From positions 2,832,001 through 2,896,000 of the forward strand of contig NZ_JAJNAY010000001.1 of assembly GCF_021010565.1 (NCBI RefSeq): DNA of 64,000 nucleotides, given 5' to 3'. Of the stretch, positions 8,472-16,387 are shown one piece after another. The notes under the pieces are model-generated. The model saw only the letters and a program-made list of their open reading frames with translations, did no database searches and was not told where the DNA came from. How positions within the stretch are numbered: position 1 is the first letter of the stretch; each line of letters opens with the position of its first letter. The position numbers and the translations under genes were made by a program. The stretch is from Chryseobacterium turcicum. Its GTDB lineage: Bacteria > Bacteroidota > Bacteroidia > Flavobacteriales > Weeksellaceae.

Positions 8472-9731
8472 TTAATGTGCGTGGTCTCCAGAATTTGATA
8501 ATTTGGCATTGACAAAAAATGCACCTTTTGTAACCACCTCTGCATCAGCAGGAATTTCGTTAACGGTTGTAATTGCCGTATATCCCATATCAGAAGATCC
8601 TTTTACAACTTCTATTTTTTCAAAATTGACGGTTTTAGATTCTTTTTCGTGAGCTTTCTTTTCATCTGTATGTTCGCCTTTTTCTTCAGAATGAGAATGC
8701 TCTTCAGGTTTTTTATTGGTTTTAATGAAAATATAATATTTGCTGTCTGCTTCTACAATCGCTTCACTAGGAACTGCTGGTGTTGTACTTTTATCAAGAC
8801 TTACAATTCCTGTGATATTCATTCCATCGATTAATCCGGTTTTATTTCCTGTGACAGAACAATGTACAGAGATAGTCTTACTTTCATTTTCAAAAGATGA
8901 ACCGATGCTATAAACCTTTGCATCGTACTCGGTTTCCGGGTTGTTGGTCAGTTTAAAATGAACAATTTGTCCTACTTTCATTTTAGGTAAATCTTTTTCA
9001 AAAACCTGTAAATCAAGATGCAAAGAACCATTATCAATCACATCGGCAACGGGTGACGAGATATCCACATAGCTTCCTATTTGTGCAGAAATATTACTAA
9101 CCGTTCCGCTGATTGGAGAGGTAATAACCAAACCTGAGCGCAGATTGCCATTATTCACATTTGCAGGGTTGATTCCCATAATCTGAAGTTGTCTTTGTAA
9201 AGAGGCTTTTTGCGTTCGTAAAGTTTTCAGTTCGGCATCAGAACTTTGTAGGTTTTTCTTTGCCCCGGCATCATTATCGAAGAGTTCTTTTTGTCTTCTG
9301 TATTCCTGTTCGGCAAACGAAATCTTACTTTTCACCATAAGAAATTGCTCTTGTAATTGAATATATTCAGGATTGCTGATGGATGCGATGACCTGACCTT
9401 TTCTTACAAAATCTCCAATCTGAACATTCAGGGTCTTGATAATTCCGCCATACATCGAAGTGATTGTGGCTTTATTATTGTTTGGAACTCTTAATGCGCC
9501 ATTAGCTTTAATCGTGGAAGTCAATTCTTTCATTTCGATTTTTCCTAAGGTAACCCCGACACTTTTTATTTGCTCGTCGGTAAGACTGGCAATCGTTTGT
9601 GGTGCTTCTTCACTATGTTCTTCGGTTTGTTCGGTTTTAACTTCACCTTCAGGTTCTGCAGTTGTTTCTTTTTTGCCACAACTTACCAGAAAAGCAAAGA
9701 TAAAAGCAGTATAAATGATATTTTTTTTCAT
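8472..9731 (-). CDS. Heavy-metal RND efflux periplasmic adaptor (CzcB/CusB-like)
   Basis: 419 residues. A lipoprotein signal ends in 'FAFLVSC' (Cys18), so the protein is anchored in a membrane and faces the periplasm. After an acidic linker come a barrel-sandwich/biotinyl-lipoyl half ('TSMYGGIIKTLNVQIGDFV'), a helical hairpin (~130-190), the second lipoyl half ('VITSPISGTVSNISAQIGSY') and a beta-barrel. Near the C-terminus there is a His/Glu-rich stretch ('EEHSHSEEKGEHTDEKKAHE') and the protein ends 'GDHAH'; both look like metal-binding additions. The start codon lies 1 bp past the stop of the fused pump gene upstream, so the two are co-transcribed. It bridges pump and outer-membrane channel. 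Metal class inferred from the pump: divalent cations more likely than copper. Confidence 0.88.
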   Translation of the reverse strand: MKKNIIYTAFIFAFLVSCGKKETTAEPEGEVKTEQTEEHSEEAPQTIASLTDEQIKSVGVTLGKIEMKELTSTIKANGALRVPNNNKATITSMYGGIIKTLNVQIGDFVRKGQVIASISNPEYIQLQEQFLMVKSKISFAEQEYRRQKELFDNDAGAKKNLQSSDAELKTLRTQKASLQRQLQIMGINPANVNNGNLRSGLVITSPISGTVSNISAQIGSYVDISSPVADVIDNGSLHLDLQVFEKDLPKMKVGQIVHFKLTNNPETEYDAKVYSIGSSFENESKTISVHCSVTGNKTGLIDGMNITGIVSLDKSTTPAVPSEAIVEADSKYYIFIKTNKKPEEHSHSEEKGEHTDEKKAHEKESKTVNFEKIEVVKGSSDMGYTAITTVNEIPADAEVVTKGAFFVNAKLSNSGDHAH

Positions 9732-9732
9732 T

Positions 9733-12700
9733 TTATTTGTTGATTAAAGAGTTAATGGTAATGACAGACTGATTGACCTGTTGTATAGACTCCAGATATT
9801 TCAGCTGAATATTGGTGGCAGTCTGCAAAGCAAATAAATACTCAACGTAAGAGATTTCTCCGGTTTTATAGCCAAGCTGTCCCGCTTTCACAATTTTTTC
9901 AGCATTCGGTAAAGCTTGCTCAACGTAATATTGGTATTGCTGAATATCTTGTTGATATTGACCTAATGCATTTTCTAACTGAGCTGTCAACTGCTTTTGT
10001 TGCTGTTTGGCATTCGTTTCCGCCATTTGTTTCTGATATTCCAGCGATTGAATTCTTGCTTTGGTTGCTCCGAAAGTTAAAGGAATTGCAATTCCAATGT
10101 TGGCAACACTGAAACGGTTTCCTGAATTAAAATATTTTTCCTGACCATTCAGCGTATGAAAACCAATAATCGACTGATTCGTATATCCTAAACTGAATTC
10201 GGGTAAACCTTGTGACTTTTCCACGTTTTTGTTCTTATCGGCAATTTCCATTTCTTGATAAAAAGCTTTTACCGTCGGATGGTTAGCAATGGCTGTACTA
10301 TCTAGAACGTATTCAGCTTTCAAAGGTTCATAATTCTTATTAAAAGATATTTGAATGTTATCATCCGTATTCAGAAGTGTTTTTAAATTTTTGTAGGCAT
10401 TATTTAGATAGATTTTATTCTGATTTAGTAACAAGTTAATCTCTCCTTTCTGTGTTTCTGCAGTGCTTATTTCTATTTTTTTGATGTCTCCGGCATTAAA
10501 TCTTACCGTTGCAATTCTGATAAAGTCCTGATAAAGACTATCTAGTTTCAAGAGTTTAGCCTGATTGTAATGCAGATATTCAATTTGATAAAAGTAAGTT
10601 CTTACCTGTTTTGCAAGTTCATTAACTGTAACTTCTTTATTAATTTGCTTTCCTTTAATTTCCTGCGCGATAAGTTCTTTTCTTGCTTTAAATAAAGTAG
10701 GAAATGGTATACTTTGCGAAATGGAAAACGACTGGTCAAATTTCGGGCTGTTGTATTGTCCTAATTGTGCATTCAAATCCATTTTTGGAAGTTCGTTGGC
10801 TGTTGGTTTCAGGCTTTCAGAAACTTTAATATCCAAATCTTTTGATTGTATTGAATAGTTATTGTTCAGCGCCATTTCTGTTGCCTGCTCAATGGATACT
10901 ATCTTTATGGTTTGAGCTGATAATGTCTGTCCTAAAAATAAAAACCCTAAAATAATCACGGTCGTTATAGGTTTCATTTTTATATCCTTTCTTCTCAATT
11001 TTGTATTGAAAATAATGTAAAGCATTGGTAAAACGAATAATGTTAAGAAAGTTGCCGTTATCAATCCGCCAATAACGACGGTTGCCAAAGGTTTCTGAAC
11101 TTCCGCACCCGCTCCGGTGGAAATCGCCATTGGCAAAAATCCTAAAGATGCTACAGCTGCAGTCATCAAAACCGGACGAAGCCTTGCTTTAGTTCCTTCA
11201 AAAACACGTTTCAAAATATCGGTTTCGCCATCTTTTTCTAATTGGTTGAATGTTCCTATTAAAACGATTCCATTTAAAACGGCAACACCAAACAATGCAA
11301 TAAAACCAATTCCTGCGCTGATACTGAATGGCATATCCCGAATAATTAATGCAAAAACTCCACCAATGGCACTCATAGGAATAGCAGTAAAAATCAGAGC
11401 GGCTTGTTTTAAAGATTTAAAAGTAAAATAAAGCAACATAAAGATTAATAAAAGAGAAACAGGAACCGCAATCATCAGTCGTTTACTTGCTGCTTGTAAA
11501 TTCTCGAATTGCCCGCCATACGTGAAATAATAACCTGAAGGAAGTTTCACTTTATCATCCAATTTTGCCTGAATCTCTTTCACCACACTTTCCACATCGC
11601 GGTCTTTCACATTAAAACCGATGACGATTCTACGTTTTCCTTCTTCACGACTTATCTGTGCAGGACCGAGTTTATAACTGATATTAGCAACCTGCGAAAG
11701 CGGAATTTGATTTCCTGAATTAGTAGAAATCATTAAATTATTCACATCATCAATATTGGTTCTGTGAATGCTGTCTAAACGAACTACCAAGTCAAAACGT
11801 CTCTCATTTTCAAATACAAGACCTGCACTTTTCCCGGCAAAAGCTGTACTGAGCGTATTATTTACGTCTTCAATATTCAACCCGTAGTTTGCCATTCTTG
11901 TTCTGTCGTATTCTACGTTGATTTGCGGAAGACCACTTACTCGTTCAATCTGCGGTGTCGTTACGCCTTCTACATTTTGAATGACTTTATTCACTTTTTC
12001 CGCATAGATTGCAAGAGAATCTAGATTTTCACCAAAAATTTTCACAGCAACATCCTGACGAATTCCGGTCATCAGTTCATTAAAACGCATTTGTATCGGT
12101 TGATTTTTTTCAAAGAAAACCCCTGGAATATTTTCCAGCTTTTCAGAGATTTCATCTGCTAATTCATCATAAGATTTTTTAGTTTTCCACTCTTTTTGTG
12201 GTTTTAAAACAATAATCATATCGGTGGCTTCCGGTGGCATCGGGTCTGTAGGAACTTCGGCTGAACCTGTTTTCCCTACCACCATTTTCACTTCGTCAAA
12301 TTGCTTAATGATTCTTGATGCCTGCATCGATGTTTCTACACTTTGCGTCAATGAACTTCCCTGTGGTAAAATGCAATGGTATGCAAAATCTCCCTCTTGT
12401 AATTGTGGAATAAACTCACCTCCCATTCTGCTGAATATTAAAATACTGATGGTAAATAATACGACTGTAGCCGAAACGATAATATATTTTAATCGTAATG
12501 CTTTTTGTAATAAAGGCTGATAAATATTCTGCAATTTCCGCATCATTTTATCCGAAAAGTTTTCTTTTGTAGAGGGTGTTTTAGATAAAAACAAAGCACT
12601 CATCATCGGAATATAAGTTAATGATAAAATCAAAGCTCCTAAAATTGCAAAACCTACTGTTTTTGCCATCGGTGTAAACATTTTACCTTCTACTCCAACC

Positions 12701-14097
12701 AAAGTTAAAATCGGAATGTAAACGATAAGGATAATAATTTCTCCAAACGCTGCGCTGTTTCTGATTTTTGAAGCGGAAAGAAAAACTTCCTCATCCATTT
12801 CAGCCTGCGTTAATTTTTGAGTCGATTTTCTGAGTCCTAGATGATGAAGGGTAGCTTCCACAATGATAACCGCACCGTCAACAATTAACCCAAAGTCAAT
12901 CGCACCAAGGCTCATCAGGTTTGCACTTACCCCAAAAACATTCATCATTCCTAAAGCGAAAAGCAATGCTAATGGAATCGCAGAAGCTACAATTAACCCA
13001 GCTCTAAAATTTCCTAAGAATAATACAAGAACAAAAATGACAATCAATGCACCTTCGATTAAGTTTTTTTCAACGGTGTTGATGGCTCTTCCCACCAAAT
13101 CTGTTCTGTCTAAAAACGGTTCGATAACAACATCACTGGGCAAAGATTTTTGAATCGTAGGAATTTTATCTTTTACCAAATTAACCACTTCATTACTATT
13201 GGCACCTTTCAGCATCATTACAATACCGCCTACTGCATCTACTTTACCATTGAATGTCATCGCTCCATAACGTACTGCGCTTCCTAACCTTACATCCGCA
13301 ACATCTTTTATAAAAATTGGAACGCTGCCTGTATTATTTTTTATGGCAATATTTTTTATATCTTCCAAAGAAGTTACCACCCCGATTCCCCGGATAAAAT
13401 AGGCATTTGGTTTTTTATCAATGTACGCCCCACCTGTGTTTTGATTGTTTTTTTCTAATGAAGTGAAAATATCGGTCACACTTACCCCCATTGCTTTTAA
13501 TCGATTGGGGTCAATAGCTACTTCATATTGTTTTAGCTCACCTCCAAAACTATTGACTTCTGCAATTCCCGGAGTACCATTCAATTGTCTTCTTACAATC
13601 CAGTCCTGCATTGTACGCAGTTCTTGCGAAGTATATTTATTTTCACTCCCCTTTTTCGGATGCAGAATATATTGATAAACCTCTCCCAACCCTGTACTTA
13701 CAGGAGCAAGTTCTGGCTGACCAATTCCTTTAGGAATTTCTTCAGCAGCTTCTTTTAGTTTTTCGTTAATAAGTTGACGTGCAAAATATACATCAACATC
13801 TTCTTTGAAAACTACAGTGATTACAGATAGTCCAAATCTGGAGATACTTCTTGTTTCCTCAATATCCGGAATATTGGCAATGCTTTGCTCAATGGGGAAA
13901 GTAACCAGCTGCTCTACTTCTTGCCCAGCAAGTGTAGGACAAACTGTGATTATTTGCACCTGATTATTTGTAATATCGGGTACAGCATCAATCGGTAATC
14001 TGGTTGCACTCCACACGCCCCAAATTATCAATAATAAAGTCATTATCCCAACGACAATTTTATTTTTGATGCTAAATTTTATGATTTTATCTAACAT
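9733..14097 (-). CDS. CzcA-type heavy-metal RND pump fused to a TolC-family outer-membrane protein
   Basis: 1454 residues. Residues 1 to ~1035 are a complete HME-RND permease: TM1 near 12-32, two periplasmic porter loops, and the TM4 proton-relay signature 'DFGLIVDGAVIIVE' (Asp401, Asp407, Glu414), of the CzcA kind (Zn/Co/Cd) rather than CusA. The last TM ends 'LFVLPMLYIIFNTKLRRKD'. From Met1041 a second protein begins in frame: a signal-peptide-like stretch 'ITTVIILGFLFLGQTLSAQ' and then an outer-membrane efflux (TolC/CzcC) domain with long coiled-coil helices. At the seam the DNA has AAAGGA 7 nt before an ATG (10977), so separate initiation of the second half is possible. Similar pump-channel fusions occur in other Bacteroidetes. 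The adaptor gene follows after 1 bp. Confidence 0.9.
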   Translation of the reverse strand: MLDKIIKFSIKNKIVVGIMTLLLIIWGVWSATRLPIDAVPDITNNQVQIITVCPTLAGQEVEQLVTFPIEQSIANIPDIEETRSISRFGLSVITVVFKEDVDVYFARQLINEKLKEAAEEIPKGIGQPELAPVSTGLGEVYQYILHPKKGSENKYTSQELRTMQDWIVRRQLNGTPGIAEVNSFGGELKQYEVAIDPNRLKAMGVSVTDIFTSLEKNNQNTGGAYIDKKPNAYFIRGIGVVTSLEDIKNIAIKNNTGSVPIFIKDVADVRLGSAVRYGAMTFNGKVDAVGGIVMMLKGANSNEVVNLVKDKIPTIQKSLPSDVVIEPFLDRTDLVGRAINTVEKNLIEGALIVIFVLVLFLGNFRAGLIVASAIPLALLFALGMMNVFGVSANLMSLGAIDFGLIVDGAVIIVEATLHHLGLRKSTQKLTQAEMDEEVFLSASKIRNSAAFGEIIILIVYIPILTLVGVEGKMFTPMAKTVGFAILGALILSLTYIPMMSALFLSKTPSTKENFSDKMMRKLQNIYQPLLQKALRLKYIIVSATVVLFTISILIFSRMGGEFIPQLQEGDFAYHCILPQGSSLTQSVETSMQASRIIKQFDEVKMVVGKTGSAEVPTDPMPPEATDMIIVLKPQKEWKTKKSYDELADEISEKLENIPGVFFEKNQPIQMRFNELMTGIRQDVAVKIFGENLDSLAIYAEKVNKVIQNVEGVTTPQIERVSGLPQINVEYDRTRMANYGLNIEDVNNTLSTAFAGKSAGLVFENERRFDLVVRLDSIHRTNIDDVNNLMISTNSGNQIPLSQVANISYKLGPAQISREEGKRRIVIGFNVKDRDVESVVKEIQAKLDDKVKLPSGYYFTYGGQFENLQAASKRLMIAVPVSLLLIFMLLYFTFKSLKQAALIFTAIPMSAIGGVFALIIRDMPFSISAGIGFIALFGVAVLNGIVLIGTFNQLEKDGETDILKRVFEGTKARLRPVLMTAAVASLGFLPMAISTGAGAEVQKPLATVVIGGLITATFLTLFVLPMLYIIFNTKLRRKDIKMKPITTVIILGFLFLGQTLSAQTIKIVSIEQATEMALNNNYSIQSKDLDIKVSESLKPTANELPKMDLNAQLGQYNSPKFDQSFSISQSIPFPTLFKARKELIAQEIKGKQINKEVTVNELAKQVRTYFYQIEYLHYNQAKLLKLDSLYQDFIRIATVRFNAGDIKKIEISTAETQKGEINLLLNQNKIYLNNAYKNLKTLLNTDDNIQISFNKNYEPLKAEYVLDSTAIANHPTVKAFYQEMEIADKNKNVEKSQGLPEFSLGYTNQSIIGFHTLNGQEKYFNSGNRFSVANIGIAIPLTFGATKARIQSLEYQKQMAETNAKQQQKQLTAQLENALGQYQQDIQQYQYYVEQALPNAEKIVKAGQLGYKTGEISYVEYLFALQTATNIQLKYLESIQQVNQSVITINSLINK

Positions 14098-14251
14098 AGA
14101 ATTTAATTTTTATTAATCTGCGTTTTCATTATTGCATCAAATAATTGATGTATTTTGAAAACACAAAAATGACTAAGAATACCTTGCAATGATATTGCAA
14201 AGCTTCTTTAAAAATTTTGATGAAAGAATACTTTCATCTCATCATTAAAAA

Positions 14252-14578
14252 TTAAATTTTGGGAGGTTGCCAAATATGGTCGTAGAGCTGATAGGCAATA
14301 TTATTTCTATCGAAAAGAATTTTCTTTGAAAAATAAGTTTTAACCTGAACAGGAAGTTCTGAAAAAGGTTCCATTTTAAAAGCCGTTACCGTAATCTGGC
14401 AACAACTGCAAAAACAAAATGGAGAACAGCCGTCATCTGTAATATCAGAATGAGGGTCTTCAGTATTTAGTGAGACTTGACTGTAACTATTCTCAACAGG
14501 CTGTGCTTTTACATCACTGCACGGCATGATGAGCAGTGCAATGAAATAAAACATCATTATAAGCCTTAAAAATTTCAC
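14252..14578 (-). CDS. Small Cys-rich secreted protein upstream of metal efflux operon (DUF6660-like)
   Basis: 108 residues. A signal peptide ('MMFYFIALLIMPCSDVKAQ') precedes a mature part with a compact cysteine cluster 'CSPFCFCSCCQ' (five Cys in eleven residues), suggestive of metal binding. It lies 154 bp upstream of the RND pump gene on the same strand. Small proteins of this type, which I recall as DUF6660, precede heavy-metal efflux genes in Bacteroidetes; I am moderately sure of that link. A periplasmic metal buffer or sensor role is inference. Confidence 0.6.
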   Translation of the reverse strand: MKFLRLIMMFYFIALLIMPCSDVKAQPVENSYSQVSLNTEDPHSDITDDGCSPFCFCSCCQITVTAFKMEPFSELPVQVKTYFSKKILFDRNNIAYQLYDHIWQPPKI

Positions 14579-14641
14579 ACAACAAAAATATAAAAATAGT
14601 TGGGATAACTAAACTTTTCTTGCCGTTCAGTATTTATCTTT

Positions 14642-15940
14642 TTAATATTGATAGCCCAATAATTTTCTAATCTGATAAAAGAATCTTTCAATCAACCTTA
14701 AATCCTGAGTTACAATTTCAGCGTTTCCTCTTAGTTCTTTGTCGAATTTCAGCGTCTTGTTGTAAGATGTTTTTAAACCTTTTGGCAATACAACATCTAC
14801 ATAATAATTTCCTTTATCGTCGGGAATAAGTGAGATATTCTGTACTTTTCCTTCGATGATTCCATATTCCTGAAAACGGTAATTTTCTAGTTTAATTAAT
14901 ACCTTCTCTCCCGGAATAATTTTCCCTGAATTGACGGTCGGTACAGACATTCTACCCACCAATTGCTCTGTGCGGTCTGGTAAAACAGATAATATAGGGT
15001 CGCCTGCTTTCACAAACTGATTTTCACCATAAAACTGTTGAAAACTAGCCATACCATCAGTTGACGAAATAATGAGATAGCTCTGTTCCCACTGTTTTAA
15101 AGATTTTCGCAACTGCTCAAATAACTGAAGAGTTTGCGACGAATACGTGATTTTATCTTTTTCGATATTGATTGCTGTTCCGCTTTTCGTTTTATTAAAA
15201 TTAGAAATACTTTCTTGCAATTGAGAAAGAGAAATGTTTAGATTTTCTAAGCTTTGCTGAGCCTGAAGATATTTTATTTTCTCACTTTCAAGTTCTACTG
15301 CTGCAATTACCCCTTGATTGAATAATTCTTGAGACCGCTGATAACTTTTGCGGGAAAGCTCAGCCTTGGCGACTTCCAGATTTTTTTGTTGCTTTAAATT
15401 AGCAATTCTACTTTTAGATTCTGAGATACTCAGATTGGTGGCTATATTTTCAGGAGCATAAGGTTGCAAACGAGTAAATAAATTCTCATCCTGGAAAGCT
15501 TTTGCAAAATTATTATAATCTCCTTGAAGCTCTCCTAATTTAAAATGAGAAGCTTCTTTCACTGGGAAAGTAAGCAGCTGATCTGAAGCGATAGAGTCTA
15601 CAAGTTTTTTAAGTTTTAAAACATCCTGATAATTTGCTGTAGACTGCAAAACCATCATTACATCCCCTTTTTTTACTTTTTGATGATCTTTAATAAATAT
15701 TTTTTCGATTTTCGAACTGCTTCTTGCTTCAATTTTTTCAGGTGGATTTTGAGAAGTTACAACAATAGGAGCCGGAACAAATTCCGGATATTTAATAATG
15801 TAACTCATCACCAGAATGAGCAATAATATGATAAATATAATTGTATTTCCCCATCGGAACATCCAATGTGGTGGCTCGGTAAGTATTTCCTGAACGCTTT
15901 CTGAGCGAAGTTCTATGTTGTCTAAAATGTCTTGCTTCAT
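14642..15940 (-). CDS. HlyD-family membrane fusion protein of a peptide exporter
   Basis: 432 residues. A short cytoplasmic N-terminus, one TM ('TIIFIILLLILVMSYII', residues ~31-47), then a periplasmic part: first lipoyl half 'SSSKIEKIFIKDHQKVKKGD', a long coiled-coil region (~110-270) and a second lipoyl half plus beta-barrel ('GEKVLIKLENYRFQEYGIIE'). This is the adaptor of type I export, linking the C39 ABC transporter to an outer-membrane channel. No TolC gene is nearby apart from the fused one in the metal operon, so a housekeeping channel is probably used. It is the last gene of the export operon, separated from the ABC gene by an inserted four-helix-bundle gene. Confidence 0.88.
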   Translation of the reverse strand: MKQDILDNIELRSESVQEILTEPPHWMFRWGNTIIFIILLLILVMSYIIKYPEFVPAPIVVTSQNPPEKIEARSSSKIEKIFIKDHQKVKKGDVMMVLQSTANYQDVLKLKKLVDSIASDQLLTFPVKEASHFKLGELQGDYNNFAKAFQDENLFTRLQPYAPENIATNLSISESKSRIANLKQQKNLEVAKAELSRKSYQRSQELFNQGVIAAVELESEKIKYLQAQQSLENLNISLSQLQESISNFNKTKSGTAINIEKDKITYSSQTLQLFEQLRKSLKQWEQSYLIISSTDGMASFQQFYGENQFVKAGDPILSVLPDRTEQLVGRMSVPTVNSGKIIPGEKVLIKLENYRFQEYGIIEGKVQNISLIPDDKGNYYVDVVLPKGLKTSYNKTLKFDKELRGNAEIVTQDLRLIERFFYQIRKLLGYQY

Positions 15941-15941
15941 A

Positions 15942-16382
15942 GTAATTACGAATTTTAAATTACGAATTACGATTTTTTATCGTAATCTGAATTTCACCAA
16001 TAATTCTCAAAATTTCATCGCAAAGACTTAACATTTCAATAGCATCATTTTCACTAATATAATGACTATCTTTTAATAATCGTAACCAATAATGCGTTTC
16101 TCTAGCCTCCTTGTATGCAATAGAAATTTTAGATAAAAAGTCCTTGTCGCTCTGTGCACCTATCGTTTCTTCAATATTGGCACCAATAGAAGTGCTACTT
16201 CTAAGAAACTGTTTGGATAGCACATATTCTTTATTTTCTGTTATTATTTTCTTGTAAATAGCAACAGATTTCAGAGCAAATTCATAACTTTTTTGCTGTA
16301 TAATATTGTATTTCATATTTTAATTCAAATTATTAATTACTTTAAACTAAAACTACGTAATTCGTAATTATTATTTCGTAAT
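15942..16382. repeat. Inverted repeats bracketing the four-helix-bundle gene
   Basis: AATTACGAATTACG at 15958-15971 is the exact reverse complement of CGTAATTCGTAATT at 16356-16369. Further partial units (TTACGAATT on the left at 15946-15954, TTTCGTAATTC on the right at 16374-16384) extend the pattern. The left repeat overlaps the stop codon of the enclosed gene. The arrangement looks like the boundary of a ~430-bp inserted unit. Confidence 0.7.
15960..16316 (-). CDS. Four-helix-bundle protein (S23/23S rRNA intervening-sequence protein family)
   Basis: 118 residues, the family's usual length. Signature segments: 'SYEFALKSVAIYKKI' near the N-terminus, 'QFLRSSTSIGANIEE' (the conserved R-S-x-x-S-I-x-x-N-I-x-E motif, residues ~57-71) and 'AYKEARETHYWLRLL'. 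Family proteins are small helical bundles first known from sequences interrupting 23S rRNA, related to the Avd accessory proteins of diversity-generating retroelements; their function is poorly understood. Here the gene splits an exporter operon (ABC gene upstream, HlyD gene downstream) and is framed by inverted repeats, so I infer insertion as a small mobile unit rather than a role in peptide export. Confidence 0.85.
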   Translation of the reverse strand: MKYNIIQQKSYEFALKSVAIYKKIITENKEYVLSKQFLRSSTSIGANIEETIGAQSDKDFLSKISIAYKEARETHYWLRLLKDSHYISENDAIEMLSLCDEILRIIGEIQITIKNRNS

Positions 16383-16387
16383 TCTTT

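Noticed and set aside
9436..13675. Several 76-104-codon plus-strand ORFs inside the metal efflux genes
   Set aside because: They lie antisense to the well-supported RND adaptor and pump-channel genes and have no recognisable domain; codon bias of the real genes produces them.
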